The notes beneath the pieces were generated by a model. It made no database searches. It was not told the origin of the DNA and worked only from the letters and a program-made list of their open reading frames with translations. From NCBI GenBank assembly GCA_022041995.1, contig CP074381.1:1922001-1986000 (forward strand): 64,000 bases of DNA, given 5' to 3'. Numbering within the stretch: the stretch's first letter is position 1; every line of letters begins with the position of its first letter. Position numbers and translations under genes: made by a program. The DNA comes from Cupriavidus necator. GTDB taxonomy: Bacteria > Pseudomonadota > Gammaproteobacteria > Burkholderiales > Burkholderiaceae. Below, in pieces: positions 8,056-17,995 of this stretch.

Positions 8056-8415
8056 GCCACCCACCCGCCTGGACTGACTAACAGCCTATGCCCATGCCCG
8101 ACGGCAGGATTGCCGCGCTGAGCGTCCCAATAGCAAGGATAGGGCAGCGCCTTGCCCTGGGAGTGGCGGGTTGTGCATGCGATTGGGGCTCGCGAGTCGC
8201 CTGCGGTCCAACCGTCCGCGGGAAGTGCCGGGCCGGTACCAACACCGGAGCATTGGCGCCACAGCGGCGCCCGCGCTCAACTGCCGCTCCCGCAGCCAAT
8301 GCCGGGCGAAATGTCATAAGCGGGCTGTACGCTGCACTTCCGGCATGGCCTGGCCAGGAACTTGCTTGGTCAATGCGTAAGGTCGCAAGGCGACATCCAT
8401 CAGTCGGGAGGATCT
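8056..8415. other. Intergenic region without a recognised gene
   Basis: 360 bp between the divergent MFS and unknown-protein genes. It is GC-rich, and short frames on both strands show no recognisable protein. It should hold both divergent promoters, but I see no convincing -35/-10 pair. A GGGAGGA ribosome site for the downstream gene lies at its right end. Confidence 0.5.
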
Positions 8416-8796
8416 ATGCAGCATGCACGCATCACCGCGCACAGGGGGATTCTGGTCGTCGAGTTGTTACCTGACCAGGCGAACGGCGAGGCCACCTCGA
8501 CCAACAAGCTCCGCAATCTGGCCACGGTCATTCATGACACAGGGCGGCACCTGGGGGTTTCCGAGGAAGCGCTGGCGCTGCTGAAGATGGTGAAGCGCGG
8601 CCTTGACGCCATCGGCGACTTTGCCTGGTTCCGTAGCGACGACGGGAGAGATCATTTTGCCTGGCTGGGCGGCCCGAAGCGGCTGGTGAATCCCACGGCG
8701 GTAGCGGCTGCCCGGAGCTACGCGATTCTTGCGCACCGGGTCATTCCGAACGAGGTGCCGGAGGGCGCCAGGATGGCCATTGAAGCCAACTTTTGA
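8416..8796 (+). CDS. Hypothetical protein
   Basis: 126-residue protein of unknown function. ATG 8416 is chosen because GGGAGGA lies 6 bp upstream. The product is probably cytosolic, with no signal peptide or membrane segment. It has a mixed helix/strand composition with a central EEALALLKMVKRGLDAIGDF helix and a C-terminal AARSYAILAHRVIPNEVPEG segment. It is monocistronic, between a divergent MFS gene and a convergent short gene. I recognise no family. Confidence 0.65.
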   Translation: MQHARITAHRGILVVELLPDQANGEATSTNKLRNLATVIHDTGRHLGVSEEALALLKMVKRGLDAIGDFAWFRSDDGRDHFAWLGGPKRLVNPTAVAAARSYAILAHRVIPNEVPEGARMAIEANF

Positions 8797-8848
8797 GCAC
8801 GCGGTGTCGCTCCAGGCCGGTTCGGCTGTATCCAGATACTTCGAATGA

Positions 8849-9154
8849 TCAGCGGTGCTGGAACGAGGAGAGGGTGGAGCGATACCGTTCCCAGAGCTCT
8901 TGCAGAATGGATTCTGAAGGCGGGGTGATTTCAAAACCGGCGACGTCTGCGAAGACACCGAGAATGCGAGCCCTGAACGAAGCCATATCTGTCGTCGCCT
9001 TCGGTGAGCTGTGCGCGATATCGATAATCGTATGCAGCTGCCCGCCCGAGAGTTCGGCGATAGCGGACCACAAGCTATCAGGCTTTGCGCAGGGCTGGAC
9101 GGGCATCTTTCGCATCGGCGCCAGGCAGCTCTTGCTATCGGCTTGCGGGGCCAT
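8849..9154 (-). CDS. Hypothetical protein at the end of the cysI operon
   Basis: 101-residue protein of unknown function. ATG 9154 overlaps the end of the upstream DUF934 gene by 20 bp. The central part, SLWSAIAELSGGQLHTIIDI, and the C-terminal part, GFEITPPSESILQELWERY, look like amphipathic helices of a real protein. No good Shine-Dalgarno is visible, so it may be translationally coupled. A longer in-frame start at 9232 would lie wholly inside DUF934 and is less likely. Confidence 0.5.
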   Translation of the reverse strand: MAPQADSKSCLAPMRKMPVQPCAKPDSLWSAIAELSGGQLHTIIDIAHSSPKATTDMASFRARILGVFADVAGFEITPPSESILQELWERYRSTLSSFQHR

Positions 9155-9674
9155 AGCTGCGCTGGTACGACGATGAGAACGTGGACAGGGCGCGCAATGC
9201 CGCTGCCGGGTCGTGCCCGGGCTTGAGCGCAAAGCTGTTGAAACCGCAACGCGCCAGGTAGTGCACGGTGTCGATCATCACGTCACCCACGGCGCGCAGC
9301 TCTCCGGTCCAGCCTAGCTGGTGCCGGAGCAGCTGTGCGATCGAATAGCCACGGCCATCCGTGTAGACCGGGAAATCGATGGCAATCATCGCGATGCCGG
9401 TCGGATCCATGACCGTGGCCCCAGGTTCGAGCAGGGTCTGAGGCTCCGCATCCGGCGACAGGTAGACCGCGAGCGGATACCGGCGCAGCCGATACCGCGT
9501 GCGGTGGGCGGTCCAGTTCTCCAGGGTTACCAGGTAGCCGGGCTCGTCAGGCGGGCAGGCCTTGCCGGCGTCTTGCGCATCGCCGGTGTGAGTGAGCCAG
9601 TTGTCCGCGATCAGTTGTCCGTCGCGGATGACGTTGCGCCGGTCAGGTCCGGCGGAATGGTCTTGGTCAGGCAT
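9135..9674 (-). CDS. DUF934 family protein, sulfite reductase partner
   Basis: DUF934 protein (179 aa) commonly found beside hemoprotein sulfite/nitrite reductases in betaproteobacteria; its biochemical role is not established. ATG 9674 overlaps the reductase stop by 8 bp, which supports this start over an upstream one. Family features seen are DGQLIADNW near the N-terminus, the central FPVYTDGRGYSIAQLLRHQLGWTGELRAVGDV block, and FNSFALKPGHD near the C-terminus. It is cotranscribed with the reductase gene. Confidence 0.88.
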   Translation of the reverse strand: MPDQDHSAGPDRRNVIRDGQLIADNWLTHTGDAQDAGKACPPDEPGYLVTLENWTAHRTRYRLRRYPLAVYLSPDAEPQTLLEPGATVMDPTGIAMIAIDFPVYTDGRGYSIAQLLRHQLGWTGELRAVGDVMIDTVHYLARCGFNSFALKPGHDPAAALRALSTFSSSYQRSYGPASR

Positions 9675-11406
9675 GCGCCGTCTCCTGGCGAGCTCGCCGC
9701 GCACCGGTGACAGGATCCGGGTACACAGCGCGCTGGAATGGTTCGATGCCGATTCGGCCGACCACGTCGACAAAGCGTTCGGCGTCGCTGTCCCGATGCA
9801 GCAAGTAGGTCTCGATCAGTCGTTCGACCACATCCGGAACCTGCTCCTGGGCAAATGACGGCCCGATGATGCGGCCGATGGCAGCGCCCCCGGCCGCCAC
9901 GCCATCCAGGCGGCCCGGGCTGTCGCCGCCGTTCTGCCGGCCACCGATGGTGATCTGGTACCAGGCTTCGCCGGCCTTGTCGACGCCGAGGATGCCGATG
10001 TGGCCGACATGGTGGTGGCCGCAGGAGTTGATGCAGCCGGAGATGTTCAGGTCCAGTTCGCCGATGTCGTGCGCGTGGTCGAGGTCGTCGAAGCGCTCCT
10101 GGATGGCCTGCGCCAGAGGGATCGAGACGGCATTGGCCAGCGAGCAGAAGTCGCCCCCGGGGCAGGCGATGATGTTGGTGATCAGGCCCACGTTCGGCGT
10201 GGCCAGCCCGGCGGCGTCCAGCTCCTGCCACAAGGCGTGCAGGCCGCTGCGGCGGACGTCGGCAAGGATCAGGTTCTGCTCATGCGACACGCGCAGCTCG
10301 CCGAAGCCGTGGCGCTCGGCCAGGTCGGCCATGATTTCCATCTGGTCGGCAGTGATGTCGCCGGGCGCCGGTCCCGTGGCTTTCAGCGATGCCGTGACGG
10401 CAGCGTAGCCAGGCACCCGGTGCCGATGCACATTGCTCTTCAGCCACAGGCGGAAGGCGCGGTCGGTCTTCGCCAGTTCGGCTGACACCTCCGGCTCGTC
10501 CGCGGCAGCGGGGTCATACGGCGGGATCGTGAAGCGCCCGGCGATGGACGCGACAAAGTCCTCGGATACGGTGTCCGGGCCGCCTCGGATGCGTTGCCAT
10601 TGCTCTGCCACCTGCTCACGGAACACTTCCGGGGTCAGGTCTTTCACCAGGATCTTGATGCGCGCCTTGTACTTGTTGTCGCGGCGGCCGTGCAGGTTGT
10701 AGACGCGCAGCGTGGCCTGCAGGTAGGTCAGCAGGTCCTGCCAGGGGACGAAGGGGTTGATCAGCTTGCCCACCATCGGCGTGCGGCCCATGCCGCCACC
10801 GACCCAGACCTTGAAGCCGGCCTGGCCGTCCTGTGCAACGGCCTGCAGCCCGATGTCATGGACCCCGACCGCGGCCCGGTCCGTCTGCGCGCCACTGATG
10901 GCAATCTTGAACTTGCGCGGCAGGAAGGCGAACTCGGGATGCAGCATCGACCATTGCCGGACGATCTCGCACCACACCAGCGGGTTCACCAGTTCGTCGG
11001 GCGCGATGCCGGCAAAGTGGTCGGTGGTGGTATTGCGGATGCAGTTGCCGCTGGTCTGGATCGCGTGCATCTGCACCGTGGCCAGTTCGGCGAGAATGGC
11101 GGGAGCATCCTCGAGCCGCGGCCAGTTGAACTGCAGGTTCTGGCGCGTGCTGAAGTGCCCGTAGCCGCGATCCCAGCGGCGCGCGATTCCCGCGAGCTTG
11201 CGCAACTGCCGCGACGCCAGCATGCCGTAGGGAATCGCCACGCGCAGCATGGGCGCATGGCGCTGGATATAGAGGCCGTTCTGCAGCCGCAGCACGCGGA
11301 ACTCATCCTCGCTGAGCTGGCCGTTCAGGAAGCGGCGGGTCTGGTCGGCGAACTGCACGACGCGTTCGTCGACGAGCTTCTGGTCAATGGCGTCATAGAC
11401 ATACAT
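9667..11406 (-). CDS. cysI: Sulfite/nitrite reductase hemoprotein subunit (siroheme, [4Fe-4S])
   Basis: Siroheme and [4Fe-4S] reductase (579 aa), most likely assimilatory sulfite reductase giving sulfide for cysteine. Two ferredoxin-like half domains are visible: an N-terminal one with HFSTRQNLQFNW and TSGNCIRNTTTDHF, and a C-terminal one with the cluster/siroheme cysteines CPGGDFC (about 414-420) and CINSC (about 457-461), followed by GHHHVGHIGILG. DUF934 downstream supports the sulfite role, though such proteins are sometimes annotated nitrite/sulfite reductase. The gene lies about 30 bp after cyoD on the same strand and may share readthrough. Confidence 0.9.
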   Translation of the reverse strand: MYVYDAIDQKLVDERVVQFADQTRRFLNGQLSEDEFRVLRLQNGLYIQRHAPMLRVAIPYGMLASRQLRKLAGIARRWDRGYGHFSTRQNLQFNWPRLEDAPAILAELATVQMHAIQTSGNCIRNTTTDHFAGIAPDELVNPLVWCEIVRQWSMLHPEFAFLPRKFKIAISGAQTDRAAVGVHDIGLQAVAQDGQAGFKVWVGGGMGRTPMVGKLINPFVPWQDLLTYLQATLRVYNLHGRRDNKYKARIKILVKDLTPEVFREQVAEQWQRIRGGPDTVSEDFVASIAGRFTIPPYDPAAADEPEVSAELAKTDRAFRLWLKSNVHRHRVPGYAAVTASLKATGPAPGDITADQMEIMADLAERHGFGELRVSHEQNLILADVRRSGLHALWQELDAAGLATPNVGLITNIIACPGGDFCSLANAVSIPLAQAIQERFDDLDHAHDIGELDLNISGCINSCGHHHVGHIGILGVDKAGEAWYQITIGGRQNGGDSPGRLDGVAAGGAAIGRIIGPSFAQEQVPDVVERLIETYLLHRDSDAERFVDVVGRIGIEPFQRAVYPDPVTGARRARQETAHA

Positions 11407-11433
11407 GGTGGAAAGTCTCCTTGCGCGCGAGCG

Positions 11434-11811
11434 CTAGTCTTTTGCCCGTGCCCGTTCGACGGACATGTCGGTCGGCATCATGTTGATGTCGGCGTTGTGC
11501 ATCACCCACAACGAGCCGGCCACGACGATGGCGATCAGGAAGCCGGTACAGGCAAAGATGGCGGTGTTGCCGCGCTGGCCGGGACCGGTGCCCAGGTGCA
11601 GGAAGTACACCAGCTGCACCAGCAGTTGCGCGACGCAAAGGCCGACCACCAGCGCAATCGCGGCCTGCGTTGGCAGGGATCCGGGCATCACTGCCGCAAA
11701 CGACGCCATCGTCAGCGCGACCGACAGCAGCAGTCCGATGGTGTAGCCGCGCACGCTGCCGTGCGCGGCGGTCTGGTCCGCATGCACCGAATGAAGATGG
11801 GACGATTTCAT
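11434..11811 (-). CDS. cyoD: Cytochrome bo ubiquinol oxidase subunit IV
   Basis: Small inner-membrane subunit (125 aa) of the bo3 quinol oxidase, thought to help assembly of subunits I and III. Three transmembrane segments are visible: YTIGLLLSVALTMASFAAVM, AIALVVGLCVAQLLVQLVYF and IFACTGFLIAIVVAGSLWVM. The ATG at 11811 overlaps the cyoC stop by 4 bp. It is the last cyo gene; no cyoE (heme O synthase) follows, and a sulfite reductase gene begins instead. Confidence 0.92.
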   Translation of the reverse strand: MKSSHLHSVHADQTAAHGSVRGYTIGLLLSVALTMASFAAVMPGSLPTQAAIALVVGLCVAQLLVQLVYFLHLGTGPGQRGNTAIFACTGFLIAIVVAGSLWVMHNADINMMPTDMSVERARAKD

Positions 11812-12440
11812 GCGAACTCCCGCAGGTAGACGAAGGTAAAGACGCAGATCCAGACCAGGTCCAGGAAGTGCCAGAACAGGCTCAGGCAGGCCAGCCGGCG
11901 GCGCACGATATCGTCCAGCCCGAAATGCCTGATCTGGTGGATCATCACCGCAAGCCACAGCAGGCCTGACGTGACATGCAGCCCGTGTGTGCCGACCAGC
12001 GTGAAGAAGGCCGACAGGTAGGCGCTGACACCGGGACCCGCGCCCTGGTGCAGCAGGTGCGCGAACTCGTAGACCTCCATGGCGATGAACAGGGCGCCGA
12101 GCGCGAAGGTTAGCGCCAGCCAGCGGATCATCCGCGGCGCGTCGTCGGCGCCCTGCCTGAGCATGGCCAGGCCGAAGGTATAGCTGCTCAGCAGCAGCAC
12201 CATGGTTTCGGCGAACACGAACGGCAGCTCGAACAGTTGCCGCCCGCCGGGGCCGCCGGCTGTGTTTCCGGACAGCACGCCGAAGGTGGCGAACAACACC
12301 GCGAAGATCAGGCAGTCGCTCATCAGGTAAAGCCAGAACCCCAGCGGGGTGTGCGCGCCGGCTTCGTGATGGTGGTGCGCGGCGTCATGGGCCGCCTCGT
12401 GCCCGGGATGGTGCAGGGTAGGGGAGAGAGTCGGAGTCAT
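11808..12440 (-). CDS. cyoC: Cytochrome bo ubiquinol oxidase subunit III
   Basis: Five-helix subunit III (210 aa) of the bo3 oxidase in the inner membrane. The His-rich N-terminus is followed by LGFWLYLMSDCLIFAVLFAT, the typical CyoC first helix. Later come ETMVLLLSSYTFGLAML and FFTLVGTHGLHVTSGLLWL, a conserved family block. The length is normal. It starts 2 bp after the cyoB stop and overlaps cyoD by 4 bp, so cyoABCD forms a tight operon. Confidence 0.94.
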   Translation of the reverse strand: MTPTLSPTLHHPGHEAAHDAAHHHHEAGAHTPLGFWLYLMSDCLIFAVLFATFGVLSGNTAGGPGGRQLFELPFVFAETMVLLLSSYTFGLAMLRQGADDAPRMIRWLALTFALGALFIAMEVYEFAHLLHQGAGPGVSAYLSAFFTLVGTHGLHVTSGLLWLAVMIHQIRHFGLDDIVRRRLACLSLFWHFLDLVWICVFTFVYLREFA

Positions 12441-12442
12441 GG

Positions 12443-14418
12443 TCAGGCAGCTTCCTGCAGTTGTGCAAAGCGCGCGCGTTCGATCCGCTCGACTTCGGCG
12501 GCCGGCACGTAATAGTCGACATCGCGGTCATAGCTGCGCACGACGAAGGTCGCGATGGCGCCGACCAGGCCGGCGACGGCAACCAGCCACATGTGCCAGA
12601 CCAGTGCGAAGCAGCACAGCAGCCCGAACGCCGACACGATGAAGCCAGCCGAGGTGTTGCGGGGCATGTGGATGTCTTCGTAGCGGGCGGGCTGGCGCCA
12701 TGCGCGCCCGGCTTCCTTGTCGTCCCAGTGCTGCTCCAGCGAGGTGATATGGGGCACGTGGGCGAAGTTGTAGAACGGCGCCGGCGAGGCCGTCGACCAC
12801 TCCAGGCTGCGGCCATCCCACGGGTCGCCGGTCAGGTCCTGGTTCTGCTTGCGGTCGCGGATACTGACCGCGAACTGCACCATCATCGCCAGGATGCCGG
12901 CGCCGATGACGAAGGCACCCACCAGCGCCACCACCAGGTAGGGATGCCAGTCGACATTGGCATAGTGGTTCATCCGGCGGGTCATGCCCTTGAAGCCCAG
13001 CACGTAGAGCGGCATGAAGGCCAGGAAGAAGCCGGTCAGCCAGCACCAGAACGAGACCTTGCCCCAGAACTCGTTCAGGCTGAAGCCGAACACCTTCGGG
13101 AACCAGAAGCTGATCGCGGCCAGGCAGCCGAAGAGCACGCCGCCGATGATCACGTTGTGGAAGTGCGCGACCAGGAACAGGCTGTTGTGCAGCACGAAGT
13201 CGGCCCGGGAATGGCGAGCAGCACGCCGGTCATGCCGCCGACCGCGAACGTCACCATAAAGCCGATAGTCCACATGGTCGCGGTATGGAAGCGGATCCGG
13301 CCCCGATACATGGTGAACAGCCAGTTGAACAGCTTCACGCCGGTGGGGATCGAGATGATCGAGGTCATGATGCCGAAAAAGGCATTGACGTTCGCCCCAG
13401 AGCCCATGGTGAAGAAGTGGTGCAGCCAGACGAAGAACGACAGCACGCCGATCGACGAGGTGGCGTACACCATCGACTTGTAGCCGAACAGCGGCTTGCG
13501 CGAGAACGTGGCGATGATCTCGGAGAAGGCGCCGAACGCCGGCAGGATCAGCACGTAGACCTCCGGGTGGCCCCAGATCCAGATCAGGTTCACGTACATC
13601 ATGGCGTTGCCGCCGAGTTCATTGGTGAAGAAATGCATGCCGAGGTAGCGGTCGGCGGTGAGCAGGGCGAGCGTGGCGGTCAGTACCGGGAAGATCGCCA
13701 CGATCAGGATGTTGGTGATCAGGGCGGTCCAGGTGAAGACCGGCATCTTCATCAGGTTCAGGCCCGGCGCGCGCATGCGCAGGATGGTGACGATGAAGTT
13801 GATGCCCGTCAGCGTGGTGCCAAGCCCGGATATCTGCAGCGACCAGATGTAGTAGTCAACGCCGGGCGTGGGGCTGTAGCCGAGCTCGGACAACGGCGGG
13901 TAGGCGACCCAGCCGGTGGCCGCGAAGTCGCCGACGAACATCGACATCATCACCAGCACCGCGCCCATTGCCGACATCCAGAAGCTCAGCGAATTGACGA
14001 ACGGAAAGGCGACGTCGCGCGCGCCGATCTGCAGCGGCACGATCACGTTCATCAGGCCGAGCACCAGCGGCGTCGCGACAAAGAAGATCATGATCACGCC
14101 GTGCGCCGTGAAGATCTGGTCGTAGTGGTGCGGCGGCAGGTAGCCCGCGGCATCGCCATAGGCGATCGCCTGCTGGGCGCGCATCATGATGGCGTCGGCA
14201 AAGCCGCGCAGCAGCATCACCAGCGCCAGGATGATGTACATCACGCCGACCTTCTTGTGGTCGACCGAGCAGATCCATTCGCTCCACAGGGTCTTCCACT
14301 TGCCGTAGTACGTGATGGCGCCCATCAGTGCCATGCCCAGCACGATCACGGCGGCCAGCGTCCCCATGATGATCGGCTCATGGAGGGGGATGGCGTCCAG
14401 GTTGAGTTTTCCAAGCAT
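12443..14418 (-). pseudogene. cyoB: cyoB, cytochrome bo oxidase subunit I, interrupted by one missing base
   Basis: Subunit I carries low-spin heme b, heme o and CuB. The first frame (from ATG 14418) has all N-terminal helices, the heme ligand region [10 protein letters not shown] and the CuB region [16 protein letters not shown]. It then shifts after GVLLAIPG. The second frame resumes exactly with [17 protein letters not shown], holding the remaining His ligands, and continues to a normal C-terminus. Adding one base at the plus-strand CCC 13204-13206 restores a single protein of about 658 residues. As written the oxidase would be inactive. The rest of the gene is undamaged, so a sequencing error is likely. 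Confidence 0.88.
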
Positions 14419-14420
14419 TC

Positions 14421-15412
14421 TTATTGCTCCATGCGGCCAGCGGGCGCCGACGGGACGCGCTGGAAGGCCTGCAGAGATTCGGGGGTGTCCGCGCGGCAGA
14501 TCTGGCCGTTTGCCAGCATGTATTTGTCGACGACCTGGTCGAACAGCTTCGGCGCGACGGTGGCATACAGCGTCACGGGGTCCTTGCTGCTGGGCAGTTC
14601 AAGCGTGCGGTAGGTGTTCAGGTCGAGCGCCTGGGACGAAGCGCGGGCAACCTGGATCCAGGCATCGAACTCCTCGCGCGAGGTGGCCAGGGTCTTGAAA
14701 TGCATGTCCGAGAAGCCCGGGCCGCTGTAGGCGGCGGACTGGCCGAGATAGATGCCGGGGGTGTCGGCGATCAGGTGCAGGCGCGTCTGCATCCCCGCCA
14801 TGGCGTAGACCATGCTGCCGAGCTGCGGGATGAAGAACGAGTTCATCATCGATTCCGCGGTCAGCCGGAAATTGACCGGCGTGCCGACCGGGATCGCAAG
14901 CTGGTTCAGCGACGCGACGCCGTAGTCCGGATAAATGAACAGCCATTTCCAGTTCAGGGCGATCACATCGACCTGGATCGGCTTGACCTGCGATTCCAGG
15001 GGCCGATAGGGATCGAGTTTGTGCGTCGAGTCCCAGATCAGCACCGCCAGGCAGGCCACGATCACGCAGGGTATGCCCCAGACCACGACCTCGATCTTGG
15101 TGGAGTGCGCCCATTTGGGGCATAGGTGGCGCTCGTATTGGTTTCACGGTAGCGCCACGCGAACCACAGCGTCAGGACGATCACGGGGATGACGACCATC
15201 AGCATGACGAACAGGGAAATCAGGATCAGTGACTTTTCCTGTTCCCCGATGCTGCCCTTGGGGTTGAGCAGTTCCAGGTTGCAGCCACTCAGCAGGGCGG
15301 TCAGGCAGGCGCACAGCAACAGTGTGGGAAGGCGGCGCTTCGGGCCGGGGGATGGGCGGGGGAGCGGGCCTTGTTGATTCTTGTCTGCCGGCCCGGCAAT
15401 AGGTTTGAGCAT
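14421..15412 (-). pseudogene. cyoA: cyoA, cytochrome bo oxidase subunit II, interrupted by one missing base
   Basis: Subunit II, a lipoprotein with two membrane helices and a periplasmic cupredoxin domain. The N-terminal frame has a lipobox (LTALLSGCN) and a helix LISLFVMLMVVIPVIVLTLW, ending after the conserved NTSATYAP. The downstream frame continues with VVWGIPCVIVACLAVLIW, WKWLFIYPDYGVASLNQL and FFIPQLGSMVYAM. Adding one base at the GGGG run 15117-15120 (plus strand) joins them. ATG 15412 is preferred over GTG 15421 because AAGG is suitably spaced. This is the second one-base loss in the same operon. Confidence 0.87.
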
Positions 15413-15498
15413 TTCGGACACCTTGGTTACGGATCACCGAAGGTTTCCGGCCACGCGCTCCGATTCAAGTGCTGGCTCAGCTCCGCGCGGGAGTGGTT

Positions 15499-15553
15499 TG
15501 TATGGATTCCCTCGGTGATGTCTGGCATGCTAATGCAAGACAAAACCCATACA
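15499..15553. promoter_or_regulatory. Inverted repeat TGTATGG/CCATACA in the cyoA-mocR divergent region
   Basis: A 7-bp inverted repeat (15499-15505 and 15547-15553) with a 41-bp centre lies 20-70 bp before the MocR-type regulator. MocR proteins often bind such spaced repeats near their own start. The regulator is divergent from cyoABCD, so the site could affect both. Assigned by position only. Confidence 0.35.
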
Positions 15554-15570
15554 TCGAAGAAATCTACCCG

Positions 15571-16974
15571 ATGAAATCCATGCAAGGAATCGATGTCGGC
15601 GCCGAAGAAAGTGCTAAATGGGATCTGGAGATCACAACAGGTAGCGGTGCGCGCTACTTGCAGATCGTGGACTTTATCGAGCGCGCGATCGGCGAAGGCC
15701 GGCTGGTAGCGGGCGACCGCGTGCCGCCGCAGCGCAGTCTGGCCAAAACCCTCCGCGTGGACCTGACCACGGTCACGCGTGCCTACAACGAGGCCAAGCG
15801 GCGGCACCTGATCGATGCCCGCGGGGCGCTCGGCACCTTCATTGCCGCGCCGCGGGCGGAGTTGGCGCGGGTGATCGACATGAGCATGAACGTGCCGCCG
15901 CCACCGGCGCGGCTGGATTTCCAGGACCTGTTGCGGCGCGGCCTGTCGCAGGTGTTGCTGCATAGCGACCCGCACCTGCTGATGACCTACCAGCTCGGCG
16001 GCGGCAGTGCTGCCGACCGATCGGCCGGAACACTCTGGCTCGCGCAGATATTCGGGCCCATCGCCACTGGGCGGCTGGTGGTGTGCCCGGGCGCCCAGGC
16101 TGCGCTGGCCGCCGTGATCCTGGCCAGGACCCGGCCGGGCGATGCGATCGTGAGCGAGCCGCTGGCCTACCCCGGTATTCGCGCGGCCGCGGCACAACTC
16201 GGACGGCGTGTGATCATCGCGCAGGTCGATGCCGACGGGATGCTCCCCGACGCCCTCGAAGCGGCCCGCTCCGACGGTGCAACGCTGGCCTACCTCAATC
16301 CGACCGCCCAGAATCCCACTACGCACACCATGCCGGCCTCACGCAGGGAGGCCATTGCCAAGGCCGCGGCGCACTGTGATGTCACCTTGCTGGAGGATGA
16401 TCCCTACTGGCTGCTGACGCCGTCAGCGCCGCCGCCGCTGTCCAGCTTCGCTCCCGAGCGCACGTACTATGTCTCGACCCTGTCCAAGACGCTCAGTCCG
16501 GGGCTGCGTACCGCGTATGTCATGCTGCCCGAGGGCAGGCGCGGCGACGATCTGCTGGCATCGCTGCGGGCCTTCGCCCTGATGGCGGCACCGATGACCG
16601 CCGCCCTGGCGACCCAATGGATCCACGATGGCTCGGCCATGCAGTTGCTCGACGGCATCAGGACCGAAGCGTTGGCGAGATGCGCGCTGGCAAGCCGATG
16701 GCTGAGCGGGATCGGCCAGCTCCCACCCAGCGCCATCCACGCATGGCATCGCTTGCCGGAGCACTGGTCGGCGCAGCAGCTCACCAGGGCCGCGCTGGCG
16801 GAGGACCTGCGCGTGACGCCATCTGACGCCTTCTGGGAGGGGCCCAACGCGCCGAATGCCATCCGCATCTCGCTCGGTGGCGTGGAGGACCGCGCGCAGT
16901 TATCGGCTGCGCTGCGCAGGCTGGCGGCATTGCTGGAACGCCGGCCCACGCCGGATCTGGAAATGGTGGTGTGA
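15571..16974 (+). CDS. MocR-type GntR regulator with PLP-dependent aminotransferase-like domain
   Basis: Transcription factor (467 aa from ATG 15571; an upstream in-frame start at 15469 is possible). A GntR winged helix lies near residues 25-90: GDRVPPQRSLAKTLRVDLTT followed by VTRAYNEAKRRHLIDARG. A fold-type I aminotransferase-like domain fills the rest, with the PLP lysine motif STLSKTLSPGLRTAY and LNPTAQNPTTHTMP. Members such as PdxR and GabR sense PLP or amino-acid signals. It is divergent from cyoABCD and may control either that operon or itself; the effector is unknown. Confidence 0.88.
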   Translation: MKSMQGIDVGAEESAKWDLEITTGSGARYLQIVDFIERAIGEGRLVAGDRVPPQRSLAKTLRVDLTTVTRAYNEAKRRHLIDARGALGTFIAAPRAELARVIDMSMNVPPPPARLDFQDLLRRGLSQVLLHSDPHLLMTYQLGGGSAADRSAGTLWLAQIFGPIATGRLVVCPGAQAALAAVILARTRPGDAIVSEPLAYPGIRAAAAQLGRRVIIAQVDADGMLPDALEAARSDGATLAYLNPTAQNPTTHTMPASRREAIAKAAAHCDVTLLEDDPYWLLTPSAPPPLSSFAPERTYYVSTLSKTLSPGLRTAYVMLPEGRRGDDLLASLRAFALMAAPMTAALATQWIHDGSAMQLLDGIRTEALARCALASRWLSGIGQLPPSAIHAWHRLPEHWSAQQLTRAALAEDLRVTPSDAFWEGPNAPNAIRISLGGVEDRAQLSAALRRLAALLERRPTPDLEMVV

Positions 16975-17041
16975 GTTCGGTTAGCCCGGATCCATGATCG
17001 CGGTCGACGTGGCCCGCCGTGCTGGCCGGCCGAGTCGGACG

Positions 17042-17995
17042 TCATCCGCGGCGTGCGCCGGCTTGCTGCTTGGCGGCATCGTCCGCAGGCGCAGCCTGCC
17101 TTGTCGCAAACTCGCCCGCGGCTTCCAGTAGCCACTCGCGTAGCCGCTGCATCGCCTCACTCATCGGCCGTGTATCCGGCGAGACCAGGTGATATGCGCT
17201 CGTGGAGCGCTGCGAATGGGCGAGGGGCATTACCAGTTGGCGGTTTGCCAGGTATTCCCCCACGAGGAAGCGCGGCACGAGACCAACGCCCAGCCCGGTG
17301 CGTGCGGCGGCGATGACCATGGAATGGTGGTCGAAGCGTGCACCGCGCATGGCGTTGACGTCGTCGATGCCGGCCGCTTCCATCCATTGCTTCCAGCCGA
17401 GAATGCGCGTGGCGAGGTGCAGCAGCGGGGACAGGGCGATGTCATGCGGGGTGATCCGTTTTCTGCCGCCGAAATAGTCCGGATGGCAGACCGCCACTGA
17501 TTCTTCGTCAAACATCCGGTCGGCACGCGCGCCGGGATAGACGGCCTCGCCAAAGTGAATCGCCGCGTCGTAGGGCGTGCCATCGAACAGGAAGATGTCT
17601 GACTGCGCGCTGATATTGACGACGATCCCCGGATGGCGTGCATAGAAGGCCGGCAGCCGCGGTATCAGCCACTCGACCGCCAGCGTGGGCACGCAGGCCA
17701 GCTCGACGGTGCCGCCCGCGCCCTCGTGCGCCATCAGGTCGAGCGTGTCGCGCTGCAGCTTGCGCAGCAACTCCCGCACCTGTCCGCTGTAGAGCGAGCC
17801 GGCCGCCGTCAGCGTGATGCGCTGGTTGGCGCGGTGGAACAGCTGCACGCCCAGCAGCCCTTCCAGCGACGCAATCTGGCGCGACACCGCGCTCTCAGTG
17901 ATAAACAGGTCCGCCGCCGCACGGCGCAGGTTCAGGTGCAGCGCGGCCGCCTCGAAGGCGCGCAGGCTGGACAGGCTGGGGAGTCGTTGCCGCAT
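17042..17995 (-). CDS. LysR-family regulator (GcvA-like)
   Basis: DNA-binding regulator (317 aa). The N-terminal winged helix-turn-helix reads LPSLSSLRAFEAAALHLNL followed by RRAAADLFITESAVSRQIAS (about residues 20-45), which is typical of the GcvA/AmpR branch. The effector domain includes FLFDGTPYDAAIHFG, a block usual in that branch. It is divergent from the Bug receptor gene at 18162 and probably controls it; the 166-bp space between them holds a 14-bp tandem repeat. The effector is unknown. Confidence 0.88.
   Translation of the reverse strand: MRQRLPSLSSLRAFEAAALHLNLRRAAADLFITESAVSRQIASLEGLLGVQLFHRANQRITLTAAGSLYSGQVRELLRKLQRDTLDLMAHEGAGGTVELACVPTLAVEWLIPRLPAFYARHPGIVVNISAQSDIFLFDGTPYDAAIHFGEAVYPGARADRMFDEESVAVCHPDYFGGRKRITPHDIALSPLLHLATRILGWKQWMEAAGIDDVNAMRGARFDHHSMVIAAARTGLGVGLVPRFLVGEYLANRQLVMPLAHSQRSTSAYHLVSPDTRPMSEAMQRLREWLLEAAGEFATRQAAPADDAAKQQAGARRG

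Noticed and set aside
13285-14613. Plus-strand frame of 442 codons opposite cyoB/cyoA
   Set aside because: Antisense to cytochrome oxidase genes with conserved heme-ligand motifs; composition is typical of a GC-driven shadow frame.
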